This document shows, in pieces, positions 23,075 through 34,667 of a stretch of DNA of 64,000 nucleotides. The stretch comes from Chinchilla lanigera. Taxonomy: Eukaryota > Chordata > Mammalia > Rodentia > Chinchillidae. The notes below the pieces were generated by a model. It had not been told where the DNA came from, ran no database searches, and saw only the letters and a list, made by a program, of their open reading frames with translations. The DNA lies in assembly GCF_000276665.1 (NCBI RefSeq), contig NW_004955423.1:1933910-1997909 (forward strand). Direction: 5' to 3'. The position numbers were made by a program, and so were the translations under genes. Numbering within the stretch: position 1 is the first letter of the stretch; each line of letters starts with the position of its first letter.

Positions 23075-23350
23075 TGTTTTGTATTGATAATTTTTCTTCC
23101 CAGTATTTTATTATGAAAATTTTCAAACATACAGAATTTGAAAGAATTATAGAGTAAACATCCATAAATTCACTGTGCCATTCTACCACTAATATTCTGC
23201 TGTACTTAGTTTTTCTGTTACTTTTGGAGGTACTCATCTATCTACTATTCTAGCCATGTTAGTTTTTATCTGTTTCACAGTCAGTTACATTAAGTGTTAT
23301 ACTTTACAACTATACACTGAAACTTGCATAACATTGTTTTTATAGTCTTT
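23075..23350 (-). mobile_element. Old L1 3'UTR fragment (antisense)
   Basis: tttattatgaaaattttcaaacatacag ... tagagtaaacatccataaa is a common antisense phrase of old L1 3'UTRs. Confidence 0.55.
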
Positions 23351-23555
23351 TTGATTAAAAGCCACAGGTACAAAACTCTCTGCCTTAAGGTGTGAATCAG
23401 ATTATTATAGGCATCATAATGGTAATTGCCAGCATAATTATCAGAAGACCCAAGAATGAATGTACGTTATACCTTTTACAAATGTTACTTTATGCTCTCT
23501 TAATATAAAATTCCATTTATAATGTGACAAGAGGTATATATTTAAGGTCTCTTCT

Positions 23556-23647
23556 TTTTTTTTTGTTTTTCTCTGGTACCAGGAACTGAACTCACGACCT
23601 GCGCTTGCCAGGCAGGCGCTTTGCCACTGAGCTAAATCCCCAGCCCC
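23556..23647 (-). mobile_element. ID-like SINE with TSD
   Basis: Antisense: ctctggtaccaggaactgaa ... gccactgagctaaatccccagcccc, flanked by taaggtctcttct at 23543-23555 and from 23647. Confidence 0.93.
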
Positions 23648-23998
23648 TAAGGTCTCTTCTATAAAAGCACAGTATACCAGAACTTTTGATATATTGAGTC
23701 TCTTTTTCTTTAAGTTTGTTACTTACCAGTTGTTTTACTTAGGAAACCAGCTAAGTGCAATCTGTTGTTATCAGCTAAACCAAAAGAAAACCTCAAGAAA
23801 ATGCAGGTTTCTGGTAAATTTATTAGTTTAGCTGACATTTTCCTACCTGCTTATCAGAAACAAACATGTGGACACTGTTTGAAAATAGAAAACAATAAAA
23901 ATATGTGGGGAAAAAATCTAAAATATTAGGTAATTGAATGAGCTGTCCCAAGTAAAATTAAATTATGGTCTCCTTTTTGGAGTATAGTAATTCTTCAG

Positions 23999-24079
23999 GG
24001 GCCAGGAATATAGCTCAGTGGCACAGCACCTGCCTGGCAAGCACAAGGTCCTGAGTTCGATTTCCGGTACCAAAAAAAA
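23999..24079 (+). mobile_element. ID-like SINE with TSD
   Basis: gggccaggaatatagctcagtggc ... gagttcgatttccggtacc plus A tail; flanked by agtaattctt on both sides. Confidence 0.9.
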
Positions 24080-24090
24080 AGTAATTCTTT

Positions 24091-26261
24091 AGTATGTTTT
24101 TGATACTGTAAATTATGCCCAATTTTCATAGAGGATCCTAAAGGGCTTTGGATTAACATTTTAAAATGAGAATGTGTTAGCAGACTATAAAACCACAGCC
24201 TTTTAGATAAAAGTCTCTTAAACATTTTAACTAAGTAGCATTTAGAACATGTCACTTTTTACTTTTAATTTAGAGATATCAGCTATACTCTAAGCAGACT
24301 TTTGAATCAGAACACCCCATGCAGAGCTTTCCAACTGATATCTCTGTCACTGATATGCCACAAATGTGTGACAAGTATGATGAGATATTGTCTTGTCCAG
24401 ATGTCACTTTTAGAGCCAGCAGCTGCTTATCACCCTTCCTCTTTTATCAGCTTATTTAATATGCATTAAAAATTATTACTCTTTTTCTGTCTTCACAAAG
24501 TAGGTTCATGGGCATCATAGTTTGACTTTTTGGTCTTGCAGAAGAAACCGAATGTTATGTTTTATAACATTAATTTAAATATCAAAAAGGACAACTGCAT
24601 ACAATTAGACATAAATATGTGAAGGTTTTTCTCCTTCAAATTTTGACCTTTTATTCAATGAAAAGAAGTTGAGGGACTTTTTAAGATCATAAAGTCTAAG
24701 AAGACTTCTTGATTTTTACAAGTGTATTTTCAGGGCTGTTTTTTAAGTTAACATTCCTTTTTTTTAAATTGTAAAGTTTCTTAGGTGCCCTCTTGTTCAC
24801 CAAATACTGCCTTTCTTTAAGAAATCAAAGTGCTATCAAAGTTTTTAGCTAGTAGGAAACAGATCTTCTGAGTCACTTGATTGCTTTTGGTAAAACAGAT
24901 TTAATGATTTCCTGTTTTGCCAGAATTTTTTTAATTGAAATTTCCCTATAAGAAAGAATTCTACAGCCTTTCAAACCTCAGGTCTTTCTTTATTCTTTAA
25001 TCACTTCCTTGTAATATTCAAACTTACCTTGGACTTTATCACCTTCCTTGCCCCAATAATTTCATGTTACCCACATCTTCTTACTAGTGATTTAATCAGT
25101 CAAGGTAGTGAATATATGATACAAAAATTAAACAACAAAAATAACAAAAACCCCAAAAGGATACCTGAATGTAATGTCCAGATGAATGATCCTCATCTAA
25201 TTATCCATATGCACAGTAATATTAGATCATTTACATACAACAATGCTGTAGGCCAGTAGCAGTGAACTTTTAGAGCTTCAGTGATGTAAATAGCCCCCTC
25301 TTCTAGGCATTGGGATTTAATTTCTTCAGGGAATCTTGAGAAGGGCTTCTAGATGCCCAGGATAGGTTAGCTATTAATATGTACTTGGTTGCAAATGACA
25401 GAAATGTATATTCAAGCTGGTTTATACTATAAAGGGACGTTATTCTTTCATGTAAATGTAAAAACAAGGAAGACTTCAGAGTTGTTTTGTTAGGATTCTG
25501 ACTTACTATCCCCACTGGTCTATTGGTTCTGCCTTTTCTCTGGCCATAGGGTCATATAACTGAAATTTCAAAAAGAATAATTTATTTTTTCTTAAATAAA
25601 GGCTTATGGCTAAAAATTATATGGTGTTTTTGTATATTTTTAAGACACCTAACATATTTGGATTATAGTAGTTGTGAAGATAGTTCTTTGCTTAAATGAT
25701 TATGTCTGAGATTTGTTTAAATATATATGGAAAACATGTAGATGTGATAGCCGTGCTTTTACATCTGTACAAATATTAGTTCTACTGAACTAGTTTAGCA
25801 GGCCATATTTTAATAAAAGGGTTTTGGAGACAAGTTGTCAAAAGAAAAATAATAAACAAAAAGGAAGTCATATAGGAATAACTTGAAAGATTTGAATATC
25901 AGAGTAAGGGTAGCTCAGGATGCAATCAAGGTAGCAAAAATTGTTAATTCAAAAGAGCAGTGTGGCATTGGTGCTTTGACTGTACAGGGTAGCTATCCAT
26001 TCTTGGAATAAGTTGCTGGGACACTTCCACTTACTTCTTCCTGCCAAGGATGTTAGAGGAAAGTATATAGAAAATGGAACGTGGACTTGGCCGCAGTCAG
26101 AGTATAAACCAGATGTCCAAGGCCCCGTCTTACTGTGATCTTAAAAGATTATAAGAAGAATCTCCACTTTCGAAAATGTTCTTCACTACAACATATTGGT
26201 CTCAAGGCAATGGTACAAGACCTCAGACACATTTTAAAACCTACTTTTAAAATACCTAAGC
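24091..26261. other. Unique intronic sequence
   Basis: About 2.2 kb with no recognised repeat and no exon-like segment. Confidence 0.5.
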
Positions 26262-26473
26262 TGGGTGTGATGGCACATGCCTATAATTCCAGCACTCTGT
26301 GAGGCTGAGGCAGGAGAATCACAAGTTTGAGCCCGGCCCAGGCAACTTAGCCACTTAATGAGACTGTCTCAAAATAAAAAATACAAAAATTGTTGGTGGT
26401 GTAGGTCAGTGTGAAGAACCTGGGTTCGATCTCCAGGACCACCAAAACATACGTGTGTGTGTGTGTGTGTGTA
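26262..26473 (+). mobile_element. B1-dID-like SINE ending in a (GT)n tract
   Basis: B1 part gctgggtgtgatggcacatg ... ctgtctcaaaat; ID part ggtggtgtaggtcagtgtg ... gggttcgatctccaggacc; then (GT) units at 26453-26472. Confidence 0.75.
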
Positions 26474-26475
26474 TA

Positions 26476-26684
26476 GAGTCCATCAAAAAAGTTATTACAG
26501 CAGGAAAAGAAAAACTCATGTAAATATTTTAATACTAAATTTATTGAGACATTGTGAGATTAATAGAAGTTACCTTTGGCTTCTGCAGTTACAAGAGGTG
26601 CTCAAAATTGTGGCCATTAGTTTCCAGACATTTCTAAGTACAGCAGACTGCTGAAATGTGCATACATTTTTTGGGCAGACTCTG
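26476..26684. mobile_element. Mariner-like MITE (about 210 bp)
   Basis: The left end gagtccatcaaaaaagtta and the reverse complement of the right end, gagtctgcccaaaaaatgta, form inverted repeats, with TA at both borders. The interior agaggtgctcaaaattgtgg...ttccagacat resembles degenerate mariner sequence. Confidence 0.5.
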
Positions 26685-26744
26685 TATGTACACACACTCA
26701 GCACTAAGGTAACTTTTGCAGGGACTTCAAAACTCTAAAATCTA

Positions 26745-26940
26745 ATATTGAGAGATACAGCAAAGTGCAGAACAGTATATATAGTCTGTAGTATAGGGGA
26801 AAACACGTATCTGTATAGTCATGTGTATACTCATTGTATGTATACAAACCATCATGGGGGGACTGCACTGGAAAACTATTAACAATAGTTGGAAAGAAAC
26901 TGAAGGTGGCAGCTGTAACAGTAAGTCCATACCCTTCTGG
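26745..26940 (+). mobile_element. L1M-type 3' fragment
   Basis: caaagtgcagaacagtatatatag ... ggaaaactattaacaatagttg corresponds to a recurring old L1 3' segment. Confidence 0.5.
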
Positions 26941-27690
26941 TATCAGGAGTTATTTTGCAATTTCACTGGATATCTCTGAATCAGAGCTTCTAAACATTTT
27001 TAAATATCAACACATGGTTTCAGAATTATAATAATTTAGAGATATCACAAATAATTCTGGTTTCACTCTTTAAAGTGTCTGTTATCTAAGAAGTTCACAT
27101 TTGTTTGAATAAGAATTCTCTTTGTAATCTATACCCCTAGAAAATGGTTCTACCTCTCTTCGAGAAGTAATTCTTAGGATTGGGATTGTCTTTTAATCAA
27201 TATTTAGATTCCCAGTACACATTCCTAAGCTGATTATACAAGGAGATTCACAGCTGTTCTCCCCTTAGTGATTTAGACAATTTTTTCATTTCTTCCTTTC
27301 TCCCTTTCATGCAAAAGCAGTTCCCCAGTATAGTTGCAGGAATCTCATTATGGTTTGGATAGAGAAACATCTGCCCACAAAACAACTAGATAAATGGCCT
27401 TGAAATGTTAGGGTAATTTTTCATCAGAGGACCTGTTTTATAATTGATTTCTAAGATTTCTCAGAAGGTGCATTTTGTAAATTATATGGGTTGTAAACAA
27501 CTTCCATTAAGGATTACTCAGAAATACTGTTTAATGCCCTGTTACTTCCAAAGGTAGTTTTATGAATGGATTTGATCAGAATTCAGCTGATTACAAGGTG
27601 TATCTTTATGCTGCCTTGTATCTGGAAACATTTGAGAATGTACTGTGAAAACTGTCTCTTGTTTTTGCTTTGTTTTATTATACCAAACAG
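26941..27690. other. Unique intronic sequence upstream of the EVI5 exon
   Basis: No repeat seen; includes the polypyrimidine tract of the acceptor at its end. Confidence 0.5.
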
Positions 27691-27786
27691 AAAGAAGAAG
27701 GAAAGCTTCAAGGACAGCTTAGCAAGTCTGATTCTAACCAGTACATTAGGGAACTGAAAGATCAGATAGCAGAGCTGAATCATGAG
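27691..27786 (+). CDS. EVI5: EVI5 internal coding exon (coiled-coil segment)
   Basis: A 96-nt, 32-codon exon that is open in phase 0. It begins KEEGKLQGQL and ends AELNHE. The acceptor is a pyrimidine-rich tract ending accaaacag and the donor is a consensus gag|gtaagt. The peptide is charged and Leu/Ile-spaced (IRELKDQIAEL), as expected for a coiled coil. I recognise it as the C-terminal coiled-coil part of EVI5, a TBC-domain protein reported to bind Rab11 and to act at the centrosome, spindle and midbody. Joined to the exon at 59102 the frame continues without a break. The TBC domain and earlier exons are not in the window, and I could not find the preceding coiled-coil exon upstream. The paralogue EVI5L is the main alternative; recall of the downstream C-terminus favours EVI5. 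Confidence 0.88.
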
Positions 27787-28583
27787 GTAAGTGATAAGTT
27801 TTGATCTTCACATATTTCTTTCTTCCTTCCTCTGTATTTAACAACCCTTTATTATGGGTTATAAGAGTGAGTCTTTCATGCTAAATTTTGTGTATAAATT
27901 CTTCATTAATACAACATTTTAGAATATTGTCTTTTTACAAAGGATCCTTCTGTTCTAATATTAAGGATTTATTTCCTTAACCCTTAATCATGACCTAAAA
28001 TGATAAATTAATATTTACTGACAGATATTTTATTTTTTATTATACTCTGAAAATTCTGGACAGGTAACCTAGGTATTTACTTCAGTTAAACCAAATTTTG
28101 TCTTATATCTGTAGAATAGATTTGTGGTACTTACTCTTGTGCGTAGAGGGAAGTCTTTTTCTCTTGCCTTCTTTTCCCTCTCGTGGTATTACTGTGATTG
28201 CAAAAAAGGATACTTGCCTAATATCAGTTAACAGATTTCTTAGTATTTGAGTGCTTTTTAAAGTGGCATTACCTAGAATCTATGAGATTCAACCTATGAA
28301 ATTTTCAGAAATTTACCAAGTATTACACAAATTTAAATTATTTGAACTAAAGTGTTTTGACTAGAGTGATACTTGTAATAATATGGCTCTTGGTCAATTT
28401 CTTTGTTCTTTATTATTTTCTAATGATAAATATCTGGCAACATGAAGTATGTTTCTCATTTTGAATTATTTGTAAAATAATGTTTGTTCACTGTAATGAG
28501 ATATGACAGAGTAGTGTAAACTTGATTTGTTTAAAAAAGAAAAAACAAGGAAAAGAAATTCATTTTGCCACTAGATGAACTTA
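27787..28583. other. Unique intronic sequence downstream of the EVI5 exon
   Basis: No repeat or further exon recognised. Confidence 0.5.
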
Positions 28584-28642
28584 AAGTGTGAAGGTCCTGG
28601 GTTCAGTTCCCAGTACCGCCACAGGGAAAAAAAAAAAACAAT
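28584..28642 (+). mobile_element. ID-like SINE 3' fragment
   Basis: gtgaaggtcctgggttcagttcccagtaccgcc plus an A-rich tail; the 5' half is missing. Confidence 0.75.
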
Positions 28643-29054
28643 AAATGAACCTAAACCTCAAAGGAAAAAGTTTAGACATTACCTTTTCCTGGTATTACAC
28701 CTTTCAGTTGAAGTCTTAAGTGTTTTTGGGCAATACCTCCTAGAGGTATTTCAATCTAAGAGTAAATTCAGACTGAAGAAGAAACAAAACAAAACAAAAA
28801 TAAATCTTAGATGTAATTCAGTCTTAAAAATAGTCTTGAAATAGTAAGGGTCATTCATGTAAATGTTAATCTTTAGCCATGATAAATTTGAGCAGTTCAG
28901 AATCTTACATATAACCCTTACCTTTTTGTGTGCATTTCTATAATGTTTTTACCTAAGCTGTGTATAAAAGAATAAGTTATGGTAAGCGTTTTCTGGAAAT
29001 ACTTATTCTTTTGAAAACCCTAATAATTATTCTTGTGTTCAGAAGTTGCTCTCT

Positions 29055-29100
29055 GTGGGGCATCGTGGCATACACCTTTAATTTTACCAACTCTGAAGGC
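29055..29100 (+). mobile_element. B1 5' fragment
   Basis: gtggggcatcgtggcatacacctttaatttta matches a B1 start and then degenerates. Confidence 0.5.
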
Positions 29101-29239
29101 TAAGAAAATTATATCTAGGTAGATTTTATTTTTTTAACCAAGTAAAAAAATAAGTCAGCAGATACTAGTTTTATCTGCTACATGTCTCCACTAAAAATAT
29201 TTTCCTCATTAAAATTAGCAGAAAATAAATCACATGATG

Positions 29240-29375
29240 GCCAGGTATGGTAGTGCAGCACTCAAGAGGCTGAAGCAGGAGAATCTCTGCAAATTCAAGG
29301 CCAGCCTGGGCTACATAGTGAGACCTTGTCTCAAAAAGCAAAACAAAACAAAACAAAACAAAACAAACAAAAAAT
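29240..29375 (+). mobile_element. B1-type SINE with (CAAAA)n tail
   Basis: ggccaggtatggtagtgcagcactc ... aaggccagcctgggctacatag ... ttgtctcaaaaag then repeated aaaac units. Confidence 0.88.
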
Positions 29376-29399
29376 AAAAAAGAATTCACGCAAAGTTTA

Positions 29400-30160
29400 A
29401 CTTTTGGATTTTTTTAAAGAGGAAAAAATAACAAAAACAAAGCAATGGATTTTTTTTAATGTAGGACTTGTGAAAGTAGTTTGTTACCTTGTACAAACCT
29501 GAAAACTAATGAACAGGGTAAAATTTGCTACTGTGACAGAGCTAAATCATATAAATTAAAGATTAGAACAGTTTTGGATAAGGTTAAGAGTAGTCAAAGT
29601 CCTGGGTTTAGGTAGGCCTTGGTCAGAAGTCCCGGGAGAGAGCTGAGAAGAATGCACTGTACCTCTCTACCACACACGAGGGTTCAGAAGTGAGTAAAAA
29701 GGAGAGGTTGAGAGCTTAAAGGAGGCTGGACACTACTGAAGCATTAATGTCACAAGTAGCAGGAAGTAAGAGTAGACTGGATAGAATCATATTATGGAGA
29801 ATGTTTAAAGTTTGAAGAGTTTGAATTTACTAGGTACTATGAAAGTATTATGGGTATTTAGTTGCAGATTCTTTTTCCTTATGATTCCTGAGCATTCACC
29901 AGTTTCAAAGTTTTATCACTAAAGAGAAAATAAATGACAAGTGGAAAGGTTTTAAACTAAGTTACTAGTTGTAGTAAACTTACTATTATAATTACTATTA
30001 CATTGTCAGATCAGCTTTTTTAAGGGGGCTAAATACAGTGTCACCTTTTTATTCCATTACTTTCATATTTTGATAGAGCATGTCACAATTTTAAAAAAAT
30101 TCAAAATCCGTCTAATCTCAATTTAACATTTATCTGTGTTTAGAATTTGGCAGAATCTTT
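29400..30160. other. Unique intronic sequence
   Basis: No repeat or exon recognised. Confidence 0.45.
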
Positions 30161-30167
30161 GACTTTC

Positions 30168-30286
30168 TGTCTTTTTGAGACAGAGTCCTGCTGTGCAGTT
30201 CAGGCTGACCTTGAACTCGCAGCAGTCCTCCTGCCTCAGCCTCTGGAGTGCTGGGATTACAGGTGTGCACCACCACGCCCAGCTGC
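30168..30286 (-). mobile_element. B1-type SINE
   Basis: Antisense: ctttttgagacagagtcctgc ... gttcaggctgaccttgaactc ... gtgcaccaccacgcccagct. Confidence 0.92.
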
Positions 30287-30373
30287 AATCTTTGGCTTTT
30301 GATAGGAAAATTTGCATTGAAATATTAATACAGTATTATATTTGAACATGTGACTGTTAATAGTCATTTTGGA

Positions 30374-30504
30374 GCCAAGCGTGGTGGCACACAATGTGTA
30401 ATCGCAGTACTCGGGAGGCTGACGCAGGAGGATTGTTTCGAGTTTGAGACCAGCCTGGGCTACAAAGTGAGCTCAAGGCCAGCCTGAACTGCATAGCGAG
30501 ATTC

Positions 30505-30542
<38 letters not shown>

Positions 30543-30553
30543 TAAATAAATAA
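30374..30553 (+). mobile_element. B1-type SINE with (AAGT)n/(AAAT)n tail
   Basis: gccaagcgtggtggcacac ... gcctgggctacaaagtgagctcaaggccagcc ... gagattctg, then nine AAGT units passing into AAAT units. Confidence 0.92.
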
Positions 30554-31113
30554 TTTTGTTAGCTGTTTTTTATACTTTGATAAATGTTTAAGGAAGCATT
30601 GAGAGAAGCTCTACAGATTCATCTTCCTAGAGATACAACAGTGCTGCACATTTTAACAACTTGACATCCTTAGCATAGTCAGCTGTATGAAGGACTGAAG
30701 ATTAAGCAGTCGGACACTTGATGTTGTCACTCACCCAGAGACATGCATGGATTTGGAAACTGAGATTCACAATGGCATTCACCCCAGCTCTTTCCCAGCA
30801 TTATACAAGCAATAAACCGTTGGGCCAAGGTCAAATCTAGATTGCCTTCTTCTTTTAGAACAGAAAAATTGTCACCTGTGTCTAAGTCTTGGGGATGACA
30901 GTTAATAATATGTAGTACCTTAACTTGTTCCTCCTTGCGCATAAATTTGCATACATTCCATAAGTGCATTCTGCAGTTGACCTAGCCACAAGGACTCTGT
31001 CTCTCTCCATTGACCCTTGGAAATAGAGATCCAGCTTTACTTCTTGCTGTTTACTGTAGTCTGTCCTAGTGCCTTCTTACCTGAACTCCTGCAATTCCTC
31101 ACTCCCCAACTAG

Positions 31114-31172
31114 CTTTCCTTCTAATTCTACATACTTCTAATTCTACATACTTTCCTTCTAATTCTACATAC
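31114..31172. repeat. Short tandem repeat, about 16-26 bp units
   Basis: ttctaattctacatac occurs three times in 59 bp, twice preceded by ctttcc. Confidence 0.85.
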
Positions 31173-31477
31173 CATACTTAAAACTTCTGCAGCTTTAAAA
31201 TTTGGAGCCTGTTGCATGTTGTTAAAACCTTCACAGGAGCCATTGTGAAGTCTTGCTTCCCTAGACCTAGCAAGGTGGAGGTTAAATCGTAGCCTATCTT
31301 GTCCCCATAGAAAAGAACTTAGGTCTCCAATTCAAGCCACCTGTCTTTCTGGCTGTCGTCAGGGTACCTGCTATATACTGGATCTAGAACTAAAAATAAA
31401 GATTGAAACAGCTTTCAAAGGCCTCAAAATGTACAGTGAAAATAGATACATAAACTGTAATACCTTGTGAAAAGAGC

Positions 31478-31690
31478 AGTAGTATAGTAGCTCTCAGTTC
31501 CTGCTCAGTGCCAGACACTGTGCTGTTGTACGTCTGTTACATATTTCTTTAATATTTACAACAGCCCTTTGAAGAAGGTAGCATCATTGTCATTCATATT
31601 GTAGATAAAATATGATAAAACAGGTTCGGGGGGGGGTGATATGGTCCCCCAGAGTCATGATACTAGTCAGTGACTGACATGGGATTTCTT
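31478..31690 (-). mobile_element. MIR SINE
   Basis: gtgccagacactgtgctg, acaacagccctttgaagaaggtag and attgtagataaaatatgataaaacagg follow the antisense MIR order. Confidence 0.7.
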
Positions 31691-31703
31691 CTTAGTTTGG
31701 GCC

Positions 31704-32078
31704 TGTTACAATTTATGTCTGGATGTCCCCCCAAAGCCTCATGCAGTCATGGGGCGGGCTTTTAGAGTTTATGATTGATTCATAGTCCAATGCTGGGATT
31801 ATGGGTGTGAGTACTACACCCACCCTGGGGTGGGTAGTTTGCATACAATGTAAGGGAAGGAAAGAGGTTGCTTGCCACGACTCCTCCCTTTTTGCTCTTG
31901 TTGTTTTGCTGTCTTCCACCACCCTGAACTGTTACCCTCCTCCATGTGCCCCTCTGCCTTGGAGCCAGACAAGTATGGACTGGAACCTCCACAAGCTGTA
32001 AGCTAAATAAACCTTTCCCTCCTTAATTTTGGGTGTCAGGTATTTTGTCTCAGCAACGAGAGAAAAATAACCAAGACA
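31704..32078 (+). mobile_element. Solo LTR, ERVL-MaLR type
   Basis: 375 bp with TG...CA ends (tgttacaatttatgtctgg ... ataaccaagaca). It contains atgggattatgg-like and tggactggaacctccacaagctgtaagc plus an LTR polyA signal in aaataaacctttccc. Flanks gggcc/aggcc fit a 5-bp TSD with one mismatch. No internal retroviral sequence is present. Confidence 0.75.
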
Positions 32079-32539
32079 AGGCCATATGATTCCTAGTCCA
32101 TGTACTGCAAGCGCAACTACCATAAGCTATACAGCCTCTTTGGAAATAAACAGTATGAGATTCTAACAACATCTGGGCTGATTTTTGAAAAAGGAAAAGA
32201 TTTTCAGGCAAATTAAACATTTGGAGCATTTAAGTCAGAAACATGAAACAAAATTATAGGTGCCAGGAATTAATAAACCACCTACCTTTGCAACATAGTA
32301 CTATCCTCTTACAGCTACTGGTCACTAAAAACACATAGATTACATGCAGGAAAGGGACATAAAAAGAAGTAAATATTCTCATTTGGAAGCCAACTTGGGA
32401 AATAAATCTTCTGATTCAACCAAATCTACCAGTTAAATAGACGTTTCTGGGTCCTTTGGATCCTTGTTATCATGACAGTATTGTTTAATGATAAAATGAA
32501 TACTGACTAATTAATTTGAAAGTGTTTTTGGAATACAGG

Positions 32540-32630
32540 TGTGTTTTCACTGATTGGCCTTTGGCTCACTGTGCTGCCAAGGCTAGCCTTGAACTCAAAA
32601 CAACTCTCCTGCCTCAGCCTCCCAAGTCTA
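32540..32630 (-). mobile_element. Eroded B1-type SINE
   Basis: Antisense: gctgccaaggctagccttgaactc ... ctcctgcctcagcctcccaagt. Confidence 0.7.
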
Positions 32631-32740
32631 ATTCCATTTGCTTAGTAGCTTTTCTGTTGTCTAAAGCAAATTGTATTCTATTCCCTATAAAGTCCTAGCT
32701 CATTGTATATAGAGTAATTTTTCTATATTTTTATTTTTTT

Positions 32741-32925
32741 TGTGTGTGGTAGGTACTAAGCCAGGTGTGGATCCTTTAGATAATCATTTTAATTTTCATA
32801 ATTATCCTATAAGAATTACTAGTCGTTCCCATTTGATTGTTTCAGACTAAATAATTTATATCTAAAGTCACATAACTAGTAAGTGGCAGAAACTGGAATT
32901 CAGGGCCAGGACTTGTGATCAGATT
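32741..32925 (-). mobile_element. MIR SINE
   Basis: ggtactaagccaggtgtggatcc, attatcctataagaattac and aaagtcacataactagtaagtggcag follow antisense MIR. Confidence 0.8.
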
Positions 32926-32979
32926 ATAATGCATTAAAGTAGGGCGAAATGAAAGTAAATCTGTATGTTGTATGTATGT

Positions 32980-33090
32980 TTGTTTGTTTAGGTTTTTTGA
33001 GGCAAGATCTTACTGTATAGTTGAGGCTGACTTTAAACTCATGGCAATCCTCCTGCCTTAGCCTGCTGAGTGCTGATATTACTGCATGTA
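32980..33090 (-). mobile_element. B1-type SINE
   Basis: Antisense: ttttttgaggcaagatcttac ... gaggctgactttaaactcatgg ... ctgctgagtgctgatattactgcatg. Confidence 0.8.
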
Positions 33091-33408
33091 ATAACCTTAA
33101 GGCATTTTTATTATTTAATACCCTTCCTTGTTCCAGTTAGGATTAGGCAAATTTACAAATGTTACAAAATAGCAAAGCACAATTTCATAAGAAAACCAAC
33201 TGAGAAATACAACATGGAATCAAAAATAAGACCAATAAAAAATTGTATGCCTTTGTATTTCCTGTAAGTGGGCCATGTACTTGGCTCTAAGGTTTTCAGC
33301 AACCAGTACAAAGTATGAAACCTGGCCATGTAAACACTTCAGAGTGTCTGTATGCTAAAAAAAGGCCAGTTAGCTAGGACTCTTCCCGATGTGAGAACTG
33401 AATAGCAG

Positions 33409-33713
33409 CCAGGCATAGCAGTGCCAATACATATCTGTAATGCCAGCTACTATGGAGGCTGAGGCAGGAGAATTTCAAGTTTAAGGCCAGCCTAGGGAAC
33501 TTAGTGAGACACCTATCTCAAATGAATAGGGCACCTCATTGCTATAGTGCTTGCATGGCATGTTTGAGGTTCTGTGGTGCTGGTTTCAATTCTTAGTACT
33601 ATCAAAAAACCAACTGAATAACATTTGCATGAATAGGGCACCTCATTGCTATAGTGCTTGCATGGCATGTTTGAGGTTCAGTGGTGCTGGGTTCAATTCT
33701 CAGTACTATTAAA
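33409..33713 (+). mobile_element. B1-dID-like SINE with tandem-duplicated ID part
   Basis: B1 part gccaggcatagcagtgcc ... ctatctcaaatg to about 33523. The ID part (gaatagggcacctcattgc ... ttcaattcttagtactat) at 33524-33606 is repeated at 33631-33713, a 107-bp period. Confidence 0.8.
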
Positions 33714-33723
33714 AAAACAAATG

Positions 33724-33828
33724 AGGGGCTGGGGATTTAGCTCAGCGGCAAAAGCGCCTGCCTGGCAAGCGCAAGGTCGTGAGTTTGGTTCCCGGTACTG
33801 GAGAAAAACCAAAAAAACAAAACAAAAC
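33724..33828 (+). mobile_element. ID-like SINE (young)
   Basis: ggggctggggatttagctcagc ... ttggttcccggtactggagaaaaacc with a mixed A/C tail, close to the copies at 12422 and 45630. Confidence 0.93.
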
Positions 33829-34089
33829 AAAAAAACCAACTGAATAACTTTCTCTGTTGCTCCTTCATAAAGGAGACTTAGATTTCTGATTATTATTGTT
33901 AATATTCTTTAATAGAATGGATTCATAGTCACACAAATTGAAAAATTAAAAAGCAGATTTGAAAAATATATTTTTGTTTAGGGGCATAGGATGCAAAAGA
34001 GTACCAGTGTTACAAGTTTGTAGCTCAGTAAATTATTACAGAGTGACCACATTCTGTGATAATTATAACCCAGTCCAGAAAAGTAGATC

Positions 34090-34580
34090 CCAACTGTTAC
34101 TCTCCCTACTCAAAAGTAGCTATGATTTTGACTTCTAGTATAATAATAGTTCAAGCTTTTGAACTTTTATATATAAATGATTTCCTGTAGTGTATATTCT
34201 TTTGTGTCTTGCTTCTTTCAGTCAACAATGTAAGATTTTACTCTGTCTTTTTAAAATTTAGCTGTAAGTTGTTCGATTTCATTGCTGTATCATTTTCCTT
34301 TCTATAATATATCATTGTTTATTCTGTTGATGGATATTTGGATTATTTCCAGTTTTGTCTGTTAATAACATTGCTGCAACTGGTTATGCACATTTACACT
34401 TGCAGGAGCAGTGAAGAAAGTTCTGACTGCTCCACATTCTCACTGACATGTGGAATTACCAGTCTTCCCAATTTTAGCCTTTCTGTGGCTATGCAAAGAT
34501 TTCTCTGTATGTCTTTAATGTGTCATGGTTTTAATTTGTATTTCCCTGGTGACTAAGATTGAATACCTTTGACCAGCATC
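34090..34580 (-). mobile_element. Old LINE-1 3' fragment (antisense)
   Basis: ttctgttgatggatatttggat, ccacattctcactgacatg and ggttttaatttgtatttccctggtgac appear in antisense L1 order. Confidence 0.65.
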
Positions 34581-34667
34581 TAGAACAGCATAGAGTAGGT
34601 ACTTAGTGAAAAGTTTTTTAGTGAATAAGTGGTTTGTGACTTGTATGTCATGTTACATATAAACTGA

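Larger units (their letters stand above)
1..27690 (+). other. Probable upstream EVI5 intron
   Basis: No exon encoding the expected preceding coiled-coil segment of EVI5 could be found. This stretch has the same repeat mix and AT-richness as the intron downstream. The most likely reading is that the preceding exon lies before base 1; a short exon inside the assembly gap at 10558-11422 cannot be excluded. Confidence 0.55.
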
